NCBI GenBank assembly: GCA_019638025.1
Contig: JAHBUO010000007.1
Coordinates: 1 to 64,000 of the forward strand
Direction of reading: 5' to 3'
DNA from: Ignavibacteriaceae bacterium
GTDB lineage: Bacteria > Bacteroidota > Ignavibacteria > Ignavibacteriales > Ignavibacteriaceae
Length of the DNA: 64,000 nucleotides
Below are positions 1 to 7,531 of this stretch, one piece after another. Position 1 is the stretch's first letter. The number at the start of each line of letters is the position of its first letter. Both the position numbers and the translations under genes were made by a program. The notes beneath the pieces are model-generated. The model did no database searches. It had not been told where the DNA came from and saw only the letters and a program-made list of their open reading frames with translations.

Positions 1-852
1 ACTTGCATCTGCACGGGTTGCAAGTTTACCTTGCACTGCTGCTTCAACAAGTTTAGCCGCATCGTTAGCGAGTGCTTTAATGTTATTAGCCATTTTTTGC
101 ATCGCTTGGAGAAGCATTCCAACTTCATCTTTGCTATTGGTATCTAAATCAACATTTAAATCGCCTTTTGCAATTTTCTCTGCTGCTTCAACTGCTTTGC
201 CAACCGGGCCGGTTATGCTCTTTGTTACCCAGAAAGATACTCCAATTAAAAGTAATGCTGATATTATCGAAATTATTATGATCAACATTTTAGCGCTATC
301 ATAAGCATCTTGTGCATTCTGTGCTTCCTCGTTCATCAAGCCGTTTTGATAATCAATCAGCTTAACACAAGCGTTAATGTAATCAGATTGAGCTGCTCTC
401 AATTCAGTTATTAGATAATAACCTGCCTCTTCATACTTTTTATTATCAATTAAATCAAAAAATCCAAGACGATCGTTGTAATACTCTTGTCTGTTTTTTT
501 CAAATTCTGCCAGAATAGCCTTCCCTTCATCAGAAGTAATTGTCCTCTTTAATGAATCAATATTATCACCAACTTTTTTAGCACCGGCTTTAATTCGATC
601 ATGAGCTGCCGTTACTTCCTTTGCAAACTTTGGGTTATCGTGAACCATAACCAGATTTCGCATTGCGCGTGCAGCATCATTAATGCCGTCAATCATATTA
701 TTTGCCCAGACGGTTTTGGGATACCTATCATGCGCCATTAGTTCAGTAACCTCGCTCAATCTTGCCAAATTGGAGATTGATATTACTATGATTACAAGTA
801 ATGCAACCGCTAGAATTGCAAAACTTAAACCGAGTCTTACACCAATTTTCAT
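1..852 (-). CDS. Methyl-accepting chemotaxis protein, N-terminal part (3' end outside window)
   Basis: About 284 codons are present; the coding sequence runs off the left edge, so the signalling hairpin is not seen. The reverse-strand ATG at 852-850 begins a short basic stretch followed by a membrane segment (about residues 8-30). A helical periplasmic region of about 155 residues follows, of the four-helix-bundle type. A second membrane segment sits at about 187-209, then a HAMP-like linker (about 209-262, starting near SITGPVGKAVEAAEKIAKGD). It should be an inner-membrane sensor that feeds a CheA. It follows the metallo-beta-lactamase gene by 32 nt, so it probably belongs to the second chemosensory module. 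The ligand cannot be told from sequence. Confidence 0.9.
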   Translation of the reverse strand, partial: MKIGVRLGLSFAILAVALLVIIVISISNLARLSEVTELMAHDRYPKTVWANNMIDGINDAARAMRNLVMVHDNPKFAKEVTAAHDRIKAGAKKVGDNIDSLKRTITSDEGKAILAEFEKNRQEYYNDRLGFFDLIDNKKYEEAGYYLITELRAAQSDYINACVKLIDYQNGLMNEEAQNAQDAYDSAKMLIIIISIISALLLIGVSFWVTKSITGPVGKAVEAAEKIAKGDLNVDLDTNSKDEVGMLLQAMQKMANNIKALANDAAKLVEAAVQGKLATRADAS

Positions 853-884
853 AATGAACCTCTTTTATTGTTTTTTTGAATAAA

Positions 885-1490
885 TTAATTAGAAATTATT
901 TTACAAGACCTTAAGTTCTTTAGAGTGTACTTTATAATACCTTCCGGATCTTCTGTAATCGGGTCACCATGCCCCGGGTAAATTGCTTTTATCTTTAGTT
1001 TAGACAGTTTTTTAATTGTTTCGAAATAGTCTTGAGTATAAGATGAATTTGTATCTCGAATAAAAAGAGTTGTATCACCGGAGAATAAAGCTTGACTTTT
1101 TTCACAGTAAAGTGAAATTGAGTCAGTTGAATGACCGGGAGTATGAATAACTCTAAAATCACAATCAGCCATTCTAATTATATCCTCGTCTTTTAAGATT
1201 TTATCGACAAGGCTATTAGTTTTAATATTTGCATATACTGTTGCATTAAATTTATCTTTTATTGGTGCGGTACCACCTATGTGATCAAAATGATTATGTG
1301 TTAGAACAATCGCATCAATTTGCTTTTTGCCAACACCGGTATGAGTATTTTCAATCTCGTTTAGCACGTATGCGTCTGTACCCGGATCAATTAGGGTGTT
1401 TACATCACTAAGAGTATTCCAATCACCTAACAAGAGGTAAGATTTACAAGTGTAAAGATTTGGATTCGGTTTTAAAGCGATGACTTTCAT
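885..1490 (-). CDS. Metallo-beta-lactamase-fold hydrolase
   Basis: 201 residues, a compact single MBL domain. The complete metal-ligand set is visible: H65-x-H67-x-D69-H70 in THNHFDHIGG, H120 in HTPGHS, D139 in SGDTTLF and H174 in YPGHGDP. This is the hydrolase (glyoxalase II-like) pattern; the substrate is unknown. There is no signal peptide, so it is likely cytoplasmic. It lies 5 nt after the CheR-type gene and 32 nt before an MCP, so it is probably co-transcribed with the second chemosensory module. That placement could mean a link to signalling, but it may also be an unrelated passenger. Confidence 0.85.
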   Translation of the reverse strand: MKVIALKPNPNLYTCKSYLLLGDWNTLSDVNTLIDPGTDAYVLNEIENTHTGVGKKQIDAIVLTHNHFDHIGGTAPIKDKFNATVYANIKTNSLVDKILKDEDIIRMADCDFRVIHTPGHSTDSISLYCEKSQALFSGDTTLFIRDTNSSYTQDYFETIKKLSKLKIKAIYPGHGDPITEDPEGIIKYTLKNLRSCKIISN

Positions 1491-1495
1491 TTTGT

Positions 1496-2104
1496 TTATT
1501 CTACTTTTCTAAATAGTTGAGCGTCCGGAACAACTTGTGTAAATAAGTGTGCACATTCTTCCGGCATTTTTTGTGTTTGTTCGGTTGCGAAAAATCCCCC
1601 CGGAGTTAATGCCGAGTGGAACATTTTAATTACTTCGATTCTCTCTTCATACTTAAAATGAAGGAGGACATTTTTACATAAAATTAGACTATAACCTGTT
1701 CCAACAGGATTTAACGAAAGTAAATCGTGTTTCTGATATTGAACTCTATTCCGAATATTATCTGTAAGGGTGTAATAACCGGGACGATCTTCCGTGCGAG
1801 TAAAATATTTGCTTAATATTTCCGGGGGAATCCTTCCAAGTTCTTCGTCTGTATATTGACCATTCTTTATTATTGTACCGAATTGACCACTCTCATCAAT
1901 ATCTGTCGCATCGATATAAACATTTTTAAAAGCAAAGTTTCCCATATTTTCAGAAAGGATTATTGCAACAGTATAAGGTTCCGGTCCGTATGCACAGCCT
2001 GCATCCCAAATCCGGATTCTACTTCTTCCGGCTACTTCAGGAACTAATTGCTTAACCATGTGTTCTATCGTGTGTGTGTCTCTAAAGAAAAATGTAAATG
2101 CCAT
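1496..2104 (-). CDS. CheR-type SAM-dependent methyltransferase, catalytic domain only
   Basis: 202 residues. The sequence starts exactly where the catalytic domain of CheR starts (TFFFRDTHTIEHM matches the usual ETFFFRD segment). It then has a SAM-binding region, WDAGCAYGPEPYT, resembling the CheR GxSxGEEPYS loop. The N-terminal all-helical domain that helps CheR recognise its receptor is absent. A purine-rich AAGGA lies about 9 nt before the ATG, so this start looks genuine and not a truncation artefact. It lies directly downstream of a cheA. Probable role: methylation of a receptor or other protein in this module. A non-chemotaxis methyltransferase cannot be excluded. Confidence 0.75.
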   Translation of the reverse strand: MAFTFFFRDTHTIEHMVKQLVPEVAGRSRIRIWDAGCAYGPEPYTVAIILSENMGNFAFKNVYIDATDIDESGQFGTIIKNGQYTDEELGRIPPEILSKYFTRTEDRPGYYTLTDNIRNRVQYQKHDLLSLNPVGTGYSLILCKNVLLHFKYEERIEVIKMFHSALTPGGFFATEQTQKMPEECAHLFTQVVPDAQLFRKVE

Positions 2105-2131
2105 TTTATTTTTTGTCCTTATTTTGAATAA

Positions 2132-4228
2132 TTATAAACTTGTTTTTTCTTCAACTTCTTCTTTCTCGGCGAGTTTTAGTACATCGAGGATTAATGCCAA
2201 TGTACCGTCACCAAGAATTGTTGCACCTGAGATACCGTCAACATCTTTATAAACTCGACCAAGAGTTTTTAGCACTGTTTGATGTTGCCCGACTACATTA
2301 TCAACTAAAAATCCTACTCTTGTTCCTTTTATGTCTGCAATAACAACTTGTTCTATATCGGGCTTAATCCCTTCTATTCTAAATCTTTCACGCAGATTTA
2401 CGTAAGGAACAATGTCACCTCTGATATTTACAAGATTTCTACCGTGCGAATTATTAATATCCTCTTGAGTTAATTCGATGCATTCTACAACTGAGGAAAG
2501 AGGCATTACGAAATAATCATCAGTAATTTTTACTAGGAGTCCATCGATAATAGCAAGAGTTAAAGGAAGCTTTAGTGTGATTTGGGTTCCTTCCCCCTTT
2601 TTACTTGAAACTTCAACTACACCACGAAGACTTTCGATTGCTTTTCGTACAACGTCCATACCAACGCCACGACCCGAAACATTTGTAACTTTCTTAGCGG
2701 TTGAAAAACCAGCCATGAAAATCATCGAGTAAATTTCACTGTCTGTTAATTCCACTCCTTCATTTATCATTCCTGAAGCAATTGCTTTAGCTTTTATAGC
2801 ATCCTTATCTAAGCCGGCACCATCATCGGCAATGGTTATTAAAACGCTTCCGCCAGATTGTGTTGCAGATAGTTTAACTGTTCCGGTTTGTGACTTATTG
2901 TTCTGTGAGCGGACTTCAGGGAGTTCTATTCCATGGTCGATTGAATTTCTTATTATATGAACTAACGGATCATTTAATCTTTCGATTACCGTTTTATCAA
3001 GTTCTGTTTCTGCACCTTCAGTTACTAATTCAACTTGCTTACCGAGTTCTTTGGATAAGTCTCTCACCAATCTTTTGAACTTACTGAAGGTAGTTCCGAT
3101 TTGAAGCATTCTGATATTAAGTGCGCTATCACGCAATGCCCATGTAATTTGCTCAACTTCTTCTGATATTGAAATGATTGTGGAATCAGTACTTGTTGAA
3201 GCAATTTGGCTTAATCTTGCTTGAAGAGTAACAAGCTCACCCACAAGATTTACGAGTTCATCAAGCTTATCAGCCCTAACACGAATACTTGAACCTTGCT
3301 CAGCTTCGTGATGTCCTTCGGAAACTTCTCTGGCTCTTGCTACTATTGATTTTTCTTTAGGTCTTGATGCGGTCTCGAGAAGTTGTGATATAAAATCTTG
3401 CTGAAGTGATTCAAAATTAAATTGTGTATCGGTTACATTGCTTAGAAGAAGTTCTTCGAAATTCTCAATCGTATCGTCGTTGATGTAATTACTTGTTTCA
3501 TCAACAATCTGAATTTTTAATTCGCACTGATCTTCAACAAAAATAAAAACATCTTTAATTGCATCTTCGCCTTTTTCAGTAATGAGCAAAAGTTCCCACC
3601 AAGCATAACAAAGCTCGGGATTCAACTCTTCAAATTGAGGCATTGAGCTGTAATTTGTAAAAACTACCGCTTTCCCCATTTCTCTTAATTCACCAATTAA
3701 TAAAAGGGGATTCGTTCCGGAAAGAAAAATATTTGCTTCAGGTTTGAATGAGATGTAGTAAGCAGTCTTGTTAACTTTTGCAGGTATTTGGGTTGTTGGT
3801 TTTAATTCCAAATCTTCAGATTGTGTCTGAGCTTCCGGAGTTGATTTAAGTTTATAATCAACAATAATCGATCTGAAACCATTTAATATTTCTTCAGTTT
3901 TGGCTTCATCTATTGCTGCTCCCCCATCTTTTAACATAACAGCAATTTGATCGCGAGCAAGAAGTGTCAAGTCAATAATATTTTTAGATATTGCAATATC
4001 ACCCTTTCGGATGTAATCATAAACTGATTCAATGTCGTGTGTAAACATTGTAATATCATCGTAACCAAACATCCCCGAAGAGCCCTTAATAGTGTGTAGA
4101 GCTCTAAATACTTTAGCAATCAATTCAAAATCATTCGGAACTTCTTCCAGTTCCAGAAGAGAAGATTCGAGTTCAGTTAAGAGCTCGCTTGCTTCTTCAA
4201 TAAACGCTTGTCGATGTGTATCAATCAT
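2132..4228 (-). CDS. cheA: Chemotaxis histidine kinase CheA (second module)
   Basis: 698 residues. Domain order: Hpt (1-105, phosphoacceptor H45 in RALHTIKGSSG); an extra middle region (about 155-245, containing SGTNPLLLIGELREMG) in the position of the CheY-binding P2 domain; dimerization P3 (about 313-375, RADKLDELVNLVGELV); HATPase P4 (about 380-555, with HIIRNSIDHG, DDGAGLD and GRGVGMDVV); and CheW-like P5 (about 560-698). All kinase boxes look intact. The start overlaps the stop of the preceding cheY by ATGA, which indicates translational coupling. No cheW gene accompanies it in the window. Confidence 0.96.
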   Translation of the reverse strand: MIDTHRQAFIEEASELLTELESSLLELEEVPNDFELIAKVFRALHTIKGSSGMFGYDDITMFTHDIESVYDYIRKGDIAISKNIIDLTLLARDQIAVMLKDGGAAIDEAKTEEILNGFRSIIVDYKLKSTPEAQTQSEDLELKPTTQIPAKVNKTAYYISFKPEANIFLSGTNPLLLIGELREMGKAVVFTNYSSMPQFEELNPELCYAWWELLLITEKGEDAIKDVFIFVEDQCELKIQIVDETSNYINDDTIENFEELLLSNVTDTQFNFESLQQDFISQLLETASRPKEKSIVARAREVSEGHHEAEQGSSIRVRADKLDELVNLVGELVTLQARLSQIASTSTDSTIISISEEVEQITWALRDSALNIRMLQIGTTFSKFKRLVRDLSKELGKQVELVTEGAETELDKTVIERLNDPLVHIIRNSIDHGIELPEVRSQNNKSQTGTVKLSATQSGGSVLITIADDGAGLDKDAIKAKAIASGMINEGVELTDSEIYSMIFMAGFSTAKKVTNVSGRGVGMDVVRKAIESLRGVVEVSSKKGEGTQITLKLPLTLAIIDGLLVKITDDYFVMPLSSVVECIELTQEDINNSHGRNLVNIRGDIVPYVNLRERFRIEGIKPDIEQVVIADIKGTRVGFLVDNVVGQHQTVLKTLGRVYKDVDGISGATILGDGTLALILDVLKLAEKEEVEEKTSL

Positions 4229-4590
4229 CCTAGCACCTTTTTAATTACTGCTAATAATTGCTCTTGCTTAAATGGTTTTACTATCCAGCCGGTGGCGCCT
4301 GCAGTTTTGCCTTCGACTTTCTTTTCGTTTTGAGATTCAGTTGTCAACATTATAATCGGGACAAATTTATTATCTCCGCTTGCCCTTACATTTCTAATTA
4401 ATTCGATTCCATCCATATTTGGCATATTTAAATCGGTAACAATCATATTTACCTTTACACCATTAAGCTTATTTAATGCGTCTCTTCCATCAGAAGCCTC
4501 AAGTACATCATAACCGGCTTCTCTTAATGTAAACGAAACCATTTGCCTTACACTTGCCGAATCATCAACAGTCATAATTATTTTTGCCAT
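4225..4590 (-). CDS. cheY: CheY-type response regulator (second module)
   Basis: 121 residues, a lone receiver domain. The acidic pocket DD (9-10), phosphoacceptor D53 in VTDLNMPNMDG, T83 and K105 (IVKPFK) are all visible. There is no output domain, so it should work by binding partners such as FliM or by acting as a phosphate sink. It is coupled by a 4-nt overlap to the cheA that follows and lies just after the STAS gene, so it is the natural partner of that CheA. Confidence 0.93.
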   Translation of the reverse strand: MAKIIMTVDDSASVRQMVSFTLREAGYDVLEASDGRDALNKLNGVKVNMIVTDLNMPNMDGIELIRNVRASGDNKFVPIIMLTTESQNEKKVEGKTAGATGWIVKPFKQEQLLAVIKKVLG

Positions 4591-4607
4591 CGTTTATTCC
4601 TTTTATC

Positions 4608-4922
4608 TTAATTGTGTAAATCAAGTTTTTTTAATAGAGTGTAGTCACCGGCATTTTTTAGTAATGTAATAAATTCAGCCGGATGGTTACCATTAAAAGA
4701 GATTACTTGATTGTTCATGCTTGTGTAATTATATAGCGCGTGAAGCACTTGCAAATAGGAGACATCGAATGATTCAGCTTGTTGATGCTCAATAACTACA
4801 GATTTTGAATTGGCTAACTCAGCTTCAATTTTTGTTTTAATTTCAGTAATATTCTGAAGCGTTAAATCGCCACTAAGTTCGATGTTAAGGGTACCGTTTT
4901 CTGATATTTTTAATTCAATCAT
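4608..4922 (-). CDS. STAS-domain protein
   Basis: 104 residues with the STAS fold pattern: beta strand NIELSGDLTLQNITEIKTKI, a central VVIEHQ strand and then SFDVSYLQVLHALYNY, where the conserved helix start normally reads D-S-S-G. The serine at the usual phosphorylation position appears kept (D-V-S). STAS proteins act as small interaction switches, best known as anti-anti-sigma factors; versions close to this one occur in chemotaxis clusters. It is translated from a perfect AAGGAGG site (4929-4935) with 6-nt spacing, the strongest ribosome site in this module, suggesting high synthesis. Partner unknown. Confidence 0.8.
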   Translation of the reverse strand: MIELKISENGTLNIELSGDLTLQNITEIKTKIEAELANSKSVVIEHQQAESFDVSYLQVLHALYNYTSMNNQVISFNGNHPAEFITLLKNAGDYTLLKKLDLHN

Positions 4923-4928
4923 TTAAAT

Positions 4929-4935
4929 CCTCCTT
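4929..4935 (-). promoter_or_regulatory. Strong Shine-Dalgarno site of the STAS gene
   Basis: The reverse strand reads AAGGAGG with 6 nt to the ATG at 4922. Most genes in this window have weak or no Shine-Dalgarno sequence, so this one stands out and fixes the start. Confidence 0.75.
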
Positions 4936-6718
4936 AAAATAATTCCACATTATCACCGAATTCACTCTCCTCGGTGTTAGAATCATAACTTTCTATTTGA
5001 ACATCAAACTCCTCAAATTCATTTGAGAAAGTCTGATGAACGTCACGTTCACTTTTCATAGTATATCGTTTAAGCAATTCTTTTGTATTGTGATATTTAT
5101 TATTCATTATATCAGGAACTGTACTGATTGAAGAAAGAACGGAGTTTAACTCTGTTAGCACTACATCGGAAACAGTTTGCATGCTTCTGTGTACAGTAAT
5201 ATTACTTGATGTCTGATTAATCTCTGATTTTATTTTATCGACTTTATCTTTTAGGGCAACTAACAACGATGATGCATTATTTTCCATTGATGAGATTGAT
5301 GTAAGTAATCCAGATATTTTACTTCTTGTGGCTTCTAAATTATATTCATTATTAGCTTGGTTAATCTCTTCTTCATCTTTTCTAAGATTTTCTGAGATGT
5401 CACCAATTCTTTGTAATATTTCGGAAGTATTAAATGTTTGAGTTTTAGCTTCGATAGATAATTTTTGAATTGCTTCAGAAAGGACTCCTAGCGCTGAACC
5501 ATCTGTACCTGTGTGGGCTGCTTTAACACGAGCATTAAGAGCAATTATTTCTATCTCAGTACCAATATCTTCAATTTGTTGAATGTACTTGGTTAAATCT
5601 TCAACAATATTAATGACTGATTTAATGGAATCAGAAAGCTCCTCTGAAATCTCCGCATTTTTAACTAATCCATTCAAAATTTCATTTAGTTCTTTTTCGA
5701 TATTTTGGAGAGAAAGTTTATTCTCCCCTTTCCTATTATCAATTAAACCTTCGGTTTTTGATAAAACACCCCCGATTATATTTTCAATACTGTTCAGATT
5801 ATTAACAATATTCAAAACCGCATCATTAAACTCAGTGTTTGAGTTTTTAACCTGTGCAATTTGTAATTCACAAACATCATAAATAAATCCGAGTTCTTCT
5901 TTTGTCACATCGTCGTCAGCATCAGTGCAATTGGAGGAACGTTCCATCATTTCCTCAACTGCTTCCTTAACGTGTTCCATTTGTTGACGTGTTATATCAT
6001 GAAATTGAATCGAAGTGACCACATCACTGATACTTCTGGAAATATCTGTGAAACTGCGCATTACATCATTAACTTTATCGGAACACTCAACATATTTTGA
6101 ATTGAATGCATTAAGAGTATCGGCTGTATTATCAAGTATAAGATTTGACTGAATTAATTGTACTTTTTCAAGGTTGTTCAAATCAGCGGCTGTTTTGGAT
6201 ATTACTTTTACAAGTGATTCTGATTTTGAATTAATCACGCTTGCTTTTTCACTTATCATTACTGAAAGTTTATCAACGGTATCTGCAAGAGCTGTGAAAC
6301 CTTTATCATCATTTCCTAATCTGGCACTTTCAATTTTTGTTGAAATACCAAGCATTCTCAAATGTTTAACTATTCTCTTAAATCCCGATAACTCATCAAT
6401 GATTGAATGAATATATTCGAGAATTTTTAGCAACTGAGTTTCATCAGATTTTATTGTCGCAGCCGATTTTGATAAGTAAGAACTAAATTCAGTTAATAAT
6501 AAATTTAACTCTGTTATTCCTTTATTAAGAATATCCTCAGACATTGAGTTTGCAGTTTGAGATGCAGTTTGAGTAATTAAACGGGCTTCTGTAAGGAAGG
6601 ACTGTAGTTTTGCACCAATTTTTAGGAACTCCTCCTCTGTACTATTATTCAGAAATAAGATTTGATTTTCTACAATCTTAAATTTCTCATTGATAGCGTA
6701 AATTTCGAATTTGGGCAT
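4934..6718 (-). CDS. Soluble MCP-like protein with a CheZ-like motif
   Basis: 594 residues, largely helical and coiled-coil, with no membrane segment and no HAMP. Two segments resemble the MCP hairpin tip: residues about 123-152 (ISTKIESARLGNDDKGFTAL) and about 387-422 (IALNARVKAAHTGTDGSALG). Between them, residues 236-250 (SIQFHDITRQQMEHV) carry D241-x-x-x-Q245, the catalytic spacing of CheZ phosphatases; the cheZ of this window has LQVQDITAQQL at its active site. It is the first gene of the second chemosensory module, just before STAS, cheY and cheA. Likely a cytoplasmic scaffold or receptor, possibly with phosphatase activity. The fold reading is inference. Hence the name MCP-like only. 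Confidence 0.7.
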   Translation of the reverse strand: MPKFEIYAINEKFKIVENQILFLNNSTEEEFLKIGAKLQSFLTEARLITQTASQTANSMSEDILNKGITELNLLLTEFSSYLSKSAATIKSDETQLLKILEYIHSIIDELSGFKRIVKHLRMLGISTKIESARLGNDDKGFTALADTVDKLSVMISEKASVINSKSESLVKVISKTAADLNNLEKVQLIQSNLILDNTADTLNAFNSKYVECSDKVNDVMRSFTDISRSISDVVTSIQFHDITRQQMEHVKEAVEEMMERSSNCTDADDDVTKEELGFIYDVCELQIAQVKNSNTEFNDAVLNIVNNLNSIENIIGGVLSKTEGLIDNRKGENKLSLQNIEKELNEILNGLVKNAEISEELSDSIKSVINIVEDLTKYIQQIEDIGTEIEIIALNARVKAAHTGTDGSALGVLSEAIQKLSIEAKTQTFNTSEILQRIGDISENLRKDEEEINQANNEYNLEATRSKISGLLTSISSMENNASSLLVALKDKVDKIKSEINQTSSNITVHRSMQTVSDVVLTELNSVLSSISTVPDIMNNKYHNTKELLKRYTMKSERDVHQTFSNEFEEFDVQIESYDSNTEESEFGDNVELF

Positions 6719-6880
6719 ACCGTTAATTAAGTTATTTCAAAATTAGTCTTTATTCAAAAACCGATAATTATCCGTAATTAATTTTCGAAATATTTACTAA
6801 AATTTGAATAACAGGAAGTCACCATTTTATATACCTAGAAGTAGGTATATCCCTTAAAATGGCTTAATTTCGAAGGTTTT
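6719..6880. other. 162-nt gap before the second chemosensory module
   Basis: This gap separates the NarL-type regulator gene from the MCP-like gene and contains a long hairpin (6822-6862). No sigma-54-like element like those in the other large gaps was found here. A weak TAnnTTTG-like -7 box is present on the minus strand (6738-6745) without a correctly spaced upstream element. It probably holds the promoter of the second module, but I cannot place it. Confidence 0.5.
6822..6862. repeat. 41-nt two-part inverted repeat (operator or RNA hairpin)
   Basis: Outer arms CCATTTTA (6822-6829) and TAAAATGG (6855-6862) enclose inner arms TATACCTA (6830-6837) and TAGGTATA (6842-6849) with a 4-nt loop and a 5-nt bulge (6850-6854). 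All 16 arm positions pair. No run of T follows on either strand, so it is not a standard intrinsic terminator. It starts 19 nt after the stop of a LuxR-type response regulator gene. Its inner 20-bp dyad has the size typical of sites bound by such regulators, so autoregulation or control of the next module is possible. Confidence 0.6.
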
Positions 6881-7531
6881 TTAGTCCTTTATGAGACCTT
6901 CTTTAAGAGCGAAGTGGACTAATTCTGCAGTGTTTTTTTGCCCTAATTTTTCGAGAATATTTTTGCGGTGTTTTCCGACTGTAAAGTAACTTATAAACAA
7001 TGAGTCGGCAATCTGTTGACTTGTTAAACCTTTGACAATCAATTTTAAAATTTCAAGTTCACGAGTTGTTAGATGTGGTTTTTTGATTTCTTGAGCCCGG
7101 TGAACTGTTTGTTGTAATGATTTCAAAGCAATTTTAGAAACTTTTTCATTAAAGTAATCTTCACCTGAATTTATTTTCTTGATAGCGACAATCAACTCAT
7201 CCATATCAGCCATTTTGAAAAGATATCCGTTTGCTCCGGATAGCATCGCTTCAACAATTATATCTTCCTGTTCATACATCGTAAGGAAAAGGATTTTCAT
7301 TCTATTGTTTTTGAGTCTGATTTTTCGAGTGACTTCAATACCGGATAATCCCGGCATGTTGATATCTATAAGCAGAACATCGGGATTTAGTTTTTCAACT
7401 GAATCAAGAGTCTTCAATCCGTCATCAGCTTCACCGATAATTTCGATTGAGTTATCAGTTTTTAGAACTAACTTAAGACCATCTCTAAGAATTGCATGGT
7501 CATCGGCAATGAAAATTTTAATTTTACTCAT
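6881..7531 (-). CDS. NarL/FixJ-family response regulator
   Basis: 216 residues. N-terminal receiver (1-120): acidic pair D10-D11, phosphoacceptor D56 in LLIDINMPG, and K in the LFKMAD region. C-terminal LuxR-type helix-turn-helix (about 150-210: LTTRELEILKLIVKGLTSQQ). A DNA-binding transcription factor, presumably phosphorylated by the kinase encoded just upstream, whose stop overlaps its start by 4 nt (ATGA). The target is unknown; the dyad directly downstream of the gene is a candidate. Confidence 0.95.
   Translation of the reverse strand: MSKIKIFIADDHAILRDGLKLVLKTDNSIEIIGEADDGLKTLDSVEKLNPDVLLIDINMPGLSGIEVTRKIRLKNNRMKILFLTMYEQEDIIVEAMLSGANGYLFKMADMDELIVAIKKINSGEDYFNEKVSKIALKSLQQTVHRAQEIKKPHLTTRELEILKLIVKGLTSQQIADSLFISYFTVGKHRKNILEKLGQKNTAELVHFALKEGLIKD

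Noticed and set aside
885..1490. MBL-fold protein as an ODP-type oxygen sensor for chemotaxis
   Set aside because: Oxygen-binding diiron members have H-x-E-x-D-H; this one has H-x-H-x-D-H, the hydrolase pattern.
6738..6745. TAATTTTG on the minus strand as a Bacteroidetes-type -7 box
   Set aside because: The nearest TTG upstream is about 10 nt away, not the required 19-21.
6758..6768. CCGATAA on the plus strand as a sigma-28 -10 box
   Set aside because: No TAAA-type -35 at proper distance and no plus-strand gene downstream.
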